From positions 1-24,708 of the forward strand of contig CANRAX010000003.1 of the NCBI GenBank assembly GCA_947628635.1: DNA of 24,708 nt, given 5' to 3'. The stretch comes from an uncultured Bacilli bacterium. Its GTDB lineage: Bacteria > Bacillota_I > Bacilli_A > RF39 > UBA660. The position numbers and the translations under genes were made by a program. Each line of letters opens with the position of its first letter. The first letter of the stretch is position 1. Below the pieces are notes generated by a model. That model ran no database searches. It saw only the letters and a list, made by a program, of their open reading frames with translations, and was not told the origin of the DNA. Positions 1 through 5,726 of this stretch are shown here, piece after piece.

Positions 1-72
1 GGAGCATAGCGGGATCGAACCGCTGACCTCCACGGTGCAAACGTGGCGCTCTCCCAGCTGAGCTAATGCCCC
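1..72 (-). tRNA. tRNA-Ala (anticodon TGC)
   Basis: The minus strand folds as a full cloverleaf. The acceptor stem is GGGGCAT/ATGCTCC, the D arm is GCTC/GAGC, the anticodon arm is CCACG/CGTGG with loop TTTGCAC (anticodon TGC), and the T arm is AGCGG/CCGCT with loop TTCGATC. The third acceptor pair is a G:U wobble, the identity element of alanine tRNAs. The window edge cuts the gene exactly after the acceptor stem, so the discriminator base and any encoded CCA lie outside. It sits behind the SpoIVFB-like gene and has its own strong promoter, so it is probably transcribed independently, perhaps at the head of a tRNA cluster beyond the window. Confidence 0.97.
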
Positions 73-102
73 ATAACCAACTGAATTTCAGCCGGTAATA
101 AG

Positions 103-132
103 ATTATAGCATAGCCATTTTTTTAAAGTCAA
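103..132 (-). promoter_or_regulatory. Promoter of tRNA-Ala
   Basis: On the minus strand a -35 TTGACT (127-132) and a perfect -10 TATAAT (103-108) are separated by 18 bases. The -10 lies 30 bases before the mature tRNA 5' end, leaving a short leader for RNase P to remove. The -35 begins only seven bases past the stop codon of the upstream CDS. Confidence 0.75.
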
Positions 133-139
133 TATTTTT

Positions 140-907
140 TTAAACATTTTTAAATATTTGAGTTAAAAAATCGTCTTCCCAAATGTATTTATCATTTATT
201 TTTAATAAGTGGTTTTTATTACGATAAAAACCATTCATATTGTTTATAATCTTTGTATCTTTAAAATTATAATTTTTTAAATATCTTTCTAACAAAAATT
301 TTTGATAACAATAATTAAAATTCTTATATTCTTTAGTGACCTTAAAAAGAAGAAATATAATTACAAGTAAAAGATTAAAATTCAAATTACTTAAGTTAAA
401 TATAAATATTAATAAAATAAATAAGTAACTTATAAATATAGAAAGATAATAACTTGCTTTAAAAGAAAATATTCCAGATAAAAATAAATTTACTAACTTA
501 CCACCATCAAGTGGAAAAATAGGCAATAAATTAAAAATAAGTATTCCATAATGATAAATAGTAACTAATTCCTCATAATGATAAAATAAAGTCTTTAATA
601 TAAAATAAGCAATAAATTGAAATAAGGGTCCAGCTATTAAAATAACAAACTCTTTTAACAAAGAAATATTTTGATCCATATTAAACTTTGATATACCACC
701 TAAAGGATATAAATATATTTTTACAACATCTATTTTTAAAATTTTTGCTGTTAAAAAATGACCCAATTCGTGAATAATTATTAAAAAGCTAATTATAAAA
801 AAAGGAACAAAAGAAGCTGTTAAAATAGCAATCAGAGCAAAGAAATAAACAAAAATGTTTATTTCAAAATATCTAAATATATTTTTTATAGTCAAGATTT
901 TGCCCAT
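140..907 (-). CDS. spoIVFB: SpoIVFB-like site-2 intramembrane metalloprotease (M50)
   Basis: Predicted multi-pass membrane zinc protease of the M50/site-2 family. The zinc motif HELGH is at residues 46-50 inside a hydrophobic segment, and the third ligand region NLLPIFPLDGG is at 126-136 with Asp134. Both the spacing and the YPLGGISKF stretch after the first motif resemble SpoIVFB, which in spore formers cleaves pro-sigma-K within the membrane. Its length (255 aa) is close to the SpoIVFB length. The start overlaps the end of the SpoIVFA-like gene by 35 bases and has only a weak Shine-Dalgarno, so translational coupling is likely. Being paired with a SpoIVFA-like protein behind mreC and mreD supports orthology by synteny. 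Whether the host sporulates cannot be told from this window; a different anti-sigma or membrane substrate is possible. Confidence 0.85.
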   Translation of the reverse strand: MGKILTIKNIFRYFEINIFVYFFALIAILTASFVPFFIISFLIIIHELGHFLTAKILKIDVVKIYLYPLGGISKFNMDQNISLLKEFVILIAGPLFQFIAYFILKTLFYHYEELVTIYHYGILIFNLLPIFPLDGGKLVNLFLSGIFSFKASYYLSIFISYLFILLIFIFNLSNLNFNLLLVIIFLLFKVTKEYKNFNYCYQKFLLERYLKNYNFKDTKIINNMNGFYRNKNHLLKINDKYIWEDDFLTQIFKNV

Positions 908-1445
908 CTTTTTGGAAGATTAAATATAATTTATTAGATTTAACTTCTCCCAATAACTTTCCTTTTTCTATATAGTCATATAGTTTAATATTAGAAGTAG
1001 AAATATTTCCATAGGTAACATCAATACCATTTATCTGTTCAATAACTACACAATTATCATAGCCTTCTTTTTGACCGATAAAAACTACTATACCGCTTTC
1101 TAAAACAGGAACCATATATTTGTTCTCAACTGTTAAAGCTACACCATCTTTATAATTTTCTTTTTTACTATAATTTAAATTTTCATTGAAAACAGCTTGT
1201 TCCTCTTTAACCATTTTTTCAATAGCTAAAATATTACCAAAATATTTCTGATAAAGTTGTTTAGCTTTGGTAAACTTAAAATTCTTCTCATAAATATTTT
1301 TTATAAAAGTTGTTTTAAGATTAGGATTTTGTTTAATTAATATTAAGCCAATTAAAAATACTATTATTGCCAATAAAACGCGAGTTATAAAATTACGAAT
1401 ACTACTTTTTAATACTAGTTTTTTCTTTACTGTTTTTTGTTGCAT
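873..1445 (-). CDS. spoIVFA: SpoIVFA-like membrane protein with degenerate M23 (LytM) domain
   Basis: 190 residues: a basic N-terminus, one membrane segment (about 20-37), a linker rich in charged residues, and a C-terminal LytM/M23-type fold (about 108-185). The fold is recognisable from the pattern of a G.V..IG...GY...V.IE segment followed by a YGN and 'KGKLLGEV' turn. The histidines that bind zinc in active M23 peptidases are absent: the usual HxH strand reads KLYLIF. The domain is therefore probably a non-catalytic scaffold. This matches SpoIVFA, which anchors and regulates SpoIVFB in B. subtilis. It overlaps the protease gene downstream by 35 bases and follows mreD by 49 bases. The start has a good SD (AAAGGAGA), but that SD is buried in a hairpin (see 1449-1489). 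A generic inactive M23-domain protein is the alternative. Confidence 0.7.
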   Translation of the reverse strand: MQQKTVKKKLVLKSSIRNFITRVLLAIIVFLIGLILIKQNPNLKTTFIKNIYEKNFKFTKAKQLYQKYFGNILAIEKMVKEEQAVFNENLNYSKKENYKDGVALTVENKYMVPVLESGIVVFIGQKEGYDNCVVIEQINGIDVTYGNISTSNIKLYDYIEKGKLLGEVKSNKLYLIFQKDGQNLDYKKYI

Positions 1446-1448
1446 AAT

Positions 1449-1489
1449 AAAATCTCCTTTAATAAAATATATTCAATAAAGAAGATTTT
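1449..1489 (-). promoter_or_regulatory. Hairpin sequestering the spoIVFA-like ribosome binding site
   Basis: In the minus-strand RNA, the bases at 1489-1477 pair with 1461-1449 as 13 consecutive base pairs including one G-U wobble, closing a 15-base loop. The 3' arm contains the whole Shine-Dalgarno (AAAGGAGA) of the gene starting at 1445. The 5' arm begins a few bases after the mreD stop codon (1495-1497), so a ribosome terminating on mreD would cover and open it. This is a direct reading of complementarity; the regulatory role is inferred. Confidence 0.55.
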
Positions 1490-1494
1490 TATGC

Positions 1495-2001
1495 TTAATT
1501 TATTCTTACTCTTTTATATTTTTTTGGTACTAATTTAATAATTAAATAGCATATTTCAGCAAAAATAATATTTATTAACAAAGAATGGACTATTTTATAA
1601 AATAGACGAATAAAGCTCATTGGAACTAAATTGAAAATTATAATGATTAATGCTGTTAAGCTCTCATAAATTGTTACAAGTAAAATTACTAAAGGTATAA
1701 GTTTTATAAAACTATAATCTACATATTTATAAACTTCTTTAATTAATAATCCACATATAAAAAATAAGATAGCATTTAAAAATAATAAATTTGTATAAAA
1801 TAAATCATATAACATACCAGTAATTATTATGGTTATAAAATAATTTTTTTCTTTTTTTCGATATAAGGGATAAATTATAAAAATAGCTGTTAAAGTTAAA
1901 AGTGGAGTAAAAAAAGTTAAGTTTTCTGTCATAAAAGGAAGAAAATTAGTTAAAATACCATCTAACAAAAAGGCTAATAGTAAAATAATTAAAGACAACA
2001 T
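1495..2001 (-). CDS. mreD: Rod shape-determining protein MreD
   Basis: 168 residues, almost entirely hydrophobic, with about five membrane segments and an aromatic, charged loop (IYPLYRKKEKNYF) typical of MreD. MreD works with MreC in the elongasome, linking peptidoglycan synthesis to cytoskeletal MreB. The start codon overlaps the mreC stop (TAATG, one shared base) and has a strong AAGGAG site, so the two are translated together. Sequence identity in MreD families is low, so the call rests mainly on hydrophobic profile, length and position directly after mreC. No mreB is found in the window. Confidence 0.85.
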   Translation of the reverse strand: MLSLIILLLAFLLDGILTNFLPFMTENLTFFTPLLTLTAIFIIYPLYRKKEKNYFITIIITGMLYDLFYTNLLFLNAILFFICGLLIKEVYKYVDYSFIKLIPLVILLVTIYESLTALIIIIFNLVPMSFIRLFYKIVHSLLINIIFAEICYLIIKLVPKKYKRVRIN

Positions 2002-2792
2002 TATTTTTTCTCCTTTAAAATAGTAACGTAATGAATATTATTAAAATCTTGTTTTGTTTTGATATAAAGTATTTTACTAAGATTATATTTATCATTTTCT
2101 ATTTTTTCAACTGTTCCTATAAATATGCCAGCTGGAAACATTTCCCCTAGCCCACTCGTAACAACAACATCGCCTTTTTTGACAGGTGTTGTTTTATCTA
2201 TATCAACAACTTTTAATAAACCACTTTTTTTATCATAACCGTTTAGAATAGCATAATTATCACTATCATTAATTTTTACCGCTACACTTATTTTAAAATT
2301 TATATCATCAGATGTAATTAGCTTTAATTCACTTGAATAATTTGATACTTTAGAAATTTTTCCAATTAAACCCTTTTTTGTTATGACAGCCATATTCTCT
2401 TTAAGACCATCTTTTTTCCCTTTATCAAGAGTAATGGTATTAAACCAATAACTTTTATTGCGAGATAAAATAGTTGCATTTTCAATGCTATATTCCGTTA
2501 AAGTTTTATTTAATTCCAAAGTATCTTTTAACTCTTCTATTTCTTTTTCTAAAGAAGCATTAACATTCTTTTGGATTAAATAACTCTCATTTTGATTAGT
2601 TTCTTTTTTTTCCTTTATAGCCGTAAAAGGATACATAACTACTTTATCAATAGTAATTGCTATATCTTTAAAAAAAGATTCAACGGGAGTATATGTTCTA
2701 CTTAAGACAATGGATATAGCTAATAGTAAAATTATTAAAACAGTACTAATTATGACAATTAACTTTTTATTAAATTTCTTTTTTTTATACAT
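2001..2792 (-). CDS. mreC: Rod shape-determining protein MreC
   Basis: Elongasome scaffold outside the membrane. From the chosen start (263 aa) it has a basic N-terminus, one membrane anchor (about 10-30), a coiled coil (about 70-105) and the C-terminal double beta-barrel domain. Conserved stretches include 'VITKKGLIGKIS', 'VKKGDVVVTSGLGEMFPAGI' and 'IGTV'. The longer frame (start 2804) was rejected because its ATG lies on top of the SD, whereas GGTGAT is correctly placed for ATG at 2792. The gene is followed by mreD in a one-base overlap. A promoter lies immediately upstream, at the end of radC. In most Bacilli mreB precedes mreC; here radC does. Confidence 0.95.
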   Translation of the reverse strand: MYKKKKFNKKLIVIISTVLIILLLAISIVLSRTYTPVESFFKDIAITIDKVVMYPFTAIKEKKETNQNESYLIQKNVNASLEKEIEELKDTLELNKTLTEYSIENATILSRNKSYWFNTITLDKGKKDGLKENMAVITKKGLIGKISKVSNYSSELKLITSDDINFKISVAVKINDSDNYAILNGYDKKSGLLKVVDIDKTTPVKKGDVVVTSGLGEMFPAGIFIGTVEKIENDKYNLSKILYIKTKQDFNNIHYVTILKEKK

Positions 2793-2814
2793 AGATATCA
2801 CCATTTACTATTTT

Positions 2815-2843
2815 ATTATATTATAATTCTTTCTAATAAACAA
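2815..2843 (-). promoter_or_regulatory. Promoter of mreCD-spoIVFAB-like operon
   Basis: -35 TTGTTT (2838-2843), 17-base spacer, -10 TATAAT (2815-2820) on the minus strand, directly behind the radC stop codon and 22 bases before the mreC start. Confidence 0.55.
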
Positions 2844-3533
2844 TTAGAGGTTTAAAATTTCCTTATGATTATAAAAACTAAAAAAACTGTTTTCTCCTAC
2901 AATAATATGATCAATAACTGGAATACCTTGAATTTTACCAGTTTTCATTAAATTTTCAGTTAATAAAATATCTGCTTTTGAAGGCGTTACATCATTTGAG
3001 GGATGATTATGTAAACATACTATACTAGTAGCACTTACTAGATAGGCTTCTTTAAATATTTCTCTAGGATGAATAGTGCTTTGATTGATTGTTCCCATAA
3101 AAAGGAGTTTTTTAGAAATTAGATTTTGTCTTATATCAAAGTATAAGCAATAAAATAATTCCTGTTTTTTATTATAAAATAAGTCCTTGGTAGCTAAAAA
3201 AATTTCTTCAGCATTCTTTAGATTAAGAAGACTTGTTTTTTTAGAGGAATATATTCTACGACCTAACTCTATGGAAGCTACTAATTCTAAAGCCTTTACC
3301 TCGCCTATTCCTTTAATGGAAATCAAATTATTAACTGTTAAATTTTTCATTGCATATAAATCATATTTTTGTAATATGGCTATGGCTAAATCAACAACAC
3401 TTAAATCTTTGGTGCCATTTTTTAAAATAATAGCCAAAAGTTCTTTATCACTTAGATTATTGACCCCAACTTGTTTCATTCTTTCACGTGGTCTTTCTTT
3501 TAGCGGAATATCTTTAATTTTATAATTACTCAT
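2844..3533 (-). CDS. radC: RadC/JAB (MPN+) domain protein
   Basis: 229-residue RadC family protein. The N-terminal part carries a helix-hairpin-helix-like region ('LISIKGIGEVKALELVASIELGRRI'). The C-terminal JAB/MPN+ domain has the metal-binding signature HNHPSNDVTPSKAD, followed by 'GIPVIDHIIVG'. The family was once linked to DNA repair, but its true biochemical role is unsettled. The start at 3533 was chosen because the upstream GTG of the longer frame is part of the SD (GAGGTG). radC sits beside mreB/C/D in B. subtilis too, so the neighbourhood is conserved. Confidence 0.93.
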   Translation of the reverse strand: MSNYKIKDIPLKERPRERMKQVGVNNLSDKELLAIILKNGTKDLSVVDLAIAILQKYDLYAMKNLTVNNLISIKGIGEVKALELVASIELGRRIYSSKKTSLLNLKNAEEIFLATKDLFYNKKQELFYCLYFDIRQNLISKKLLFMGTINQSTIHPREIFKEAYLVSATSIVCLHNHPSNDVTPSKADILLTENLMKTGKIQGIPVIDHIIVGENSFFSFYNHKEILNL

Positions 3534-3576
3534 AAACACCTCATTTATATTATTTGCTAAAAATGAGAAAAGCTAT

Positions 3577-4026
3577 TTAATTATTTACAATTTCATCATA
3601 ACTTGCTAAAACCACTTCTTCAATAGTTAAAATTTCTTCTTCTGAATTACTATTATTTATAAGCAAATCAAATTGAGTAATATTATTATTTAATTTCTCA
3701 TTATTTATAGTTTGTACTTTTTCATATAAATTTAAACCCCTTTTTTCATAAATTTCTTTTAACTTATCAGCTATTTTTTTATCTTTAGTTATTCCTAAAT
3801 AAACATAATATTTTTTATCATTATAAATAATTAACTTTTGATCTAAATTTTTTGTATTTTTTTCAACATTTTCCTTTTTGGCATAAACACCTTCTTGTAA
3901 GAAATAAAAAGAATTATCTTTTTTAGTTATAGCATTTACAGAGCTGTAATTAAATTTACGAAAATTACTTCCTATAATTACTCCAACTAGAATAAAGATA
4001 ACTCCAATAAAAAACGTTTTTTTCAT
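3577..4026 (-). CDS. Membrane-anchored SPOR-like domain protein
   Basis: 149 residues: a single N-terminal membrane segment (about 4-21), then a compact extracytoplasmic domain (about 38-105). Its pattern, 'FYFLQEGVYAKKENVEKN...YYVYLGITKDKKIADKLKEIYEKRG', is that of a SPOR-like fold: two beta-alpha repeats with an aromatic/valine strand and a xxAxxLKxxYxxxG helix. SPOR domains bind denuded peptidoglycan strands at division or engulfment sites. The C-terminal tail is acidic and low in complexity. The SD GGTGATAAA is well placed. It lies just upstream of radC-mreCD, fitting a cell-envelope role. The function is inferred from the fold pattern; no exact ortholog is recognised. Confidence 0.65.
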   Translation of the reverse strand: MKKTFFIGVIFILVGVIIGSNFRKFNYSSVNAITKKDNSFYFLQEGVYAKKENVEKNTKNLDQKLIIYNDKKYYVYLGITKDKKIADKLKEIYEKRGLNLYEKVQTINNEKLNNNITQFDLLINNSNSEEEILTIEEVVLASYDEIVNN

Positions 4027-4123
4027 TTTATCACCATTTTTATACTAGCAAATAACAAAGAAAAAAACTGTCGAAAAAAACTTATAACCTTAAAATGTTT
4101 TTTAAGAAAGCATTTAATTAAAA

Positions 4124-4149
4124 TTTAAAAAAACTATCTAAAAAGATAG
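4124..4149 (-). terminator. Intrinsic terminator of the zinc-ribbon operon
   Basis: In the minus strand CTATCT and AGATAG (4149-4144 and 4139-4134) pair with a TTTT loop, followed by seven T residues. It starts eight bases after the stop codon at 4158-4160. Confidence 0.65.
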
Positions 4150-4157
4150 CTAAGTAA

Positions 4158-4676
4158 TTAGTTTTTATTAATCTCTACTAAAATGTAATCATAATCTACT
4201 AAATTAAATGTAGTTTTACAAAAAGGACACTTTCCAGAGGCGTTAATATTCAAACTAGCTCCACAATTAGGACATTTTCTAACTAAACCTAACTCTTTTG
4301 TAGCTAATTTTTTTTCAAAAACTAAAGTATATATTTTTTCAATTCTTTTAGTATCTTGACCGCTTATAATCTTATTATTATTATTGATGTCTATGATGTA
4401 ATCCATATATCTAGCAATAACATTTACAGTTATTCTTGTTCTATCAGCAAGTTTCTTTTTTTCTTTAATGTAAGTATTTTTAACATTAATTTCATCATAT
4501 ATTTGACGTTGATTTTTGCTTTTTAAATTATTGAGATAATTATTTAATTGTAAATATAATTCATTACTTAAAAAATGTTTTATATCATCTAAATTGTCTG
4601 TTGTTATAGCGGTATGTATTTGTATAAAAATATTATCTACTTTAGTTTTAAATAATGCTTCATTAAATTCATTCAT
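4158..4676 (-). CDS. Soluble Tim44-like/zinc-ribbon protein
   Basis: 172 residues without a signal peptide or membrane segment. Residues about 5-125 look like a Tim44-like alpha+beta domain ('VDNIFIQIHTAITTDNLDDIKHFLSNELY...'), and the C-terminus holds a four-cysteine zinc ribbon (C135, C138, C150, C153; CPNCG...CPFC). The same two modules in the same order occur in the gene directly upstream, so the two are paralogs, this one lacking the secretory and membrane part. The chosen start (4676) has AGGTGAT eight bases before it; the longer frame starts on the SD itself. That SD overlaps the TAG stop of the upstream gene, so translation is coupled. The function is unknown; a protein-binding partner of the membrane paralog is a guess. 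Confidence 0.75.
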   Translation of the reverse strand: MNEFNEALFKTKVDNIFIQIHTAITTDNLDDIKHFLSNELYLQLNNYLNNLKSKNQRQIYDEINVKNTYIKEKKKLADRTRITVNVIARYMDYIIDINNNNKIISGQDTKRIEKIYTLVFEKKLATKELGLVRKCPNCGASLNINASGKCPFCKTTFNLVDYDYILVEINKN

Positions 4677-4685
4677 ATTTATCAC

Positions 4686-5627
4686 CTATTTTATAAATTC
4701 TTGCCAAATATTTGTTTTTTTACTTAAAACATATTTATTAGCGGTTCTTACCAAAAGAGTTCGACAATAAGGACAAACTTCAGATGATGTTATATCGACT
4801 AAAGCTCCACAATTAGGACATTTTTCTTGATTATTATTAACAACTGATTTAATAAATGTAAGTGAATAACTTATTCTTACTTTCTTATCTTTGCGACCTC
4901 TTACAACATTATTCTTTTCATCACAAACATAATCAAAACAATTGACAGTTAAAAAGACTTTTAAAGTTAATACTCCATCTTCTTCTTTTATTTCATATAT
5001 TTTAGCGTCTTCATAAGTAATATCTGCCATGATATTTTTTTGTTTTTTCATACTTAATGTTTTTAATTGACTACTATACATATTATACATTTCATCAGTT
5101 GTGATTTCTTTTATAGTTTCTGTATCAAAGTCCATCCAAGCAATCTGCAATTTTTTATAAATTTCAAAGAATTCTTGTTTAGCTTTTTCTATATCTAAAG
5201 TAGGATCAAATTTCTTTAATTCTTCTGGATTTAAATCTTTATAATAAGAAAAGTCAACAGTTCTTTGTTTCATAAGCCTTTGTATTTTCCTATTCTTTTC
5301 AATAATTAATGTAAAAATGACAAAGAAAATTAACATTCCGAAGAAAAAAGTTCCAAATAAATTAGCTAAAGTATAATCGCCACCAATCGTCCTAGAATAA
5401 GAACCAGAACTATGATAGCCGTCATCATCATAGGAAGAACTCCAACTACTAGAACTCCAATCATCATCCCAACTACTTGAGCCCCAGTCACTATCCCAGC
5501 TGCTTCCCCAGTCGCTTCCACCTACGTCATAATCGTAATCCCAACCAGAATCAGCTTTAACAGAGGTATTCCAAAAAGCAAAACCGAATGTAAAAATTAT
5601 TAAAATTATAAACCATTTCTTCTTCAT
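4686..5627 (-). CDS. Membrane-anchored Tim44-like/zinc-ribbon protein with Trp/Ser/Asp-rich linker
   Basis: 313 residues from the ATG preceded by AGGA. Order: signal peptide (1-25, ending SVKA before Asp26); a low-complexity segment (about 26-80) of Ser, Asp, Gly and Tyr with a Trp every four to five residues; one membrane segment (about 88-109) followed by a basic stretch (KNRKIQRLMKQR); a Tim44-like domain (about 135-260, with 'QIAWMDFDTETIKEITTDEMY'); and a four-cysteine zinc ribbon (C270, C273, C285, C288). If the signal peptide is cleaved, the Trp-rich part would be outside the cell and the Tim44/ribbon part inside. It is the first gene of a two-gene operon with its soluble paralog. Tim44-like domains bind membranes or translocation partners in other systems; the role here is not known. 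Confidence 0.75.
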   Translation of the reverse strand: MKKKWFIILIIFTFGFAFWNTSVKADSGWDYDYDVGGSDWGSSWDSDWGSSSWDDDWSSSSWSSSYDDDGYHSSGSYSRTIGGDYTLANLFGTFFFGMLIFFVIFTLIIEKNRKIQRLMKQRTVDFSYYKDLNPEELKKFDPTLDIEKAKQEFFEIYKKLQIAWMDFDTETIKEITTDEMYNMYSSQLKTLSMKKQKNIMADITYEDAKIYEIKEEDGVLTLKVFLTVNCFDYVCDEKNNVVRGRKDKKVRISYSLTFIKSVVNNNQEKCPNCGALVDITSSEVCPYCRTLLVRTANKYVLSKKTNIWQEFIK

Positions 5628-5651
5628 TAGCAACAATCCTATCTAATAGAT

Positions 5652-5657
5652 AGTATA
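5652..5657 (-). promoter_or_regulatory. Extended -10 promoter of the Tim44/zinc-ribbon operon
   Basis: TGTTATACT on the minus strand is an extended -10 (TG-N-TATACT). No good -35 is seen 16-18 bases upstream. The start would fall near 5645, giving a leader of about 20 bases. Confidence 0.45.
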
Positions 5658-5683
5658 ACATAATTTAATAAATTTGAAGCATT

Positions 5684-5722
5684 AAAAAAGTAAACGCATA
5701 GATTTCTATTTGTTTACTTTTT
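5684..5722 (-). terminator. Intrinsic terminator of pnp
   Basis: An 11-bp stem, AAAAAGTAAAC (5685-5695 on plus) with GTTTACTTTTT (5712-5722), plus an inner ATAG/CTAT extension. On the minus strand it ends in a T run (5689-5684). It begins four bases after the pnp stop codon. Confidence 0.8.
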
Positions 5723-5726
5723 AATT

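Noticed and set aside
3187..3525. Plus-strand open frame inside radC
   Set aside because: It is antisense to a clear RadC gene, with no SD and no recognisable protein; the same holds for the plus-strand frames inside pnp, the PBP and the prepilin genes.
4040..4080. TTCGACA...TAGTAT similar upstream of the SPOR-like and the GHL10 genes, possible alternative-sigma promoter
   Set aside because: The spacers differ (21 and 18 bases) and two examples are not enough to define a motif.
5639..5653. Hairpin CTATCT/AGATAG before the Tim44-like operon, overlapping the SD and matching the operon's terminator stem
   Set aside because: The inferred transcription start (about 5645) falls inside it, so the 5' arm would not be in the RNA; the repeat of the stem is probably chance in AT-rich DNA.
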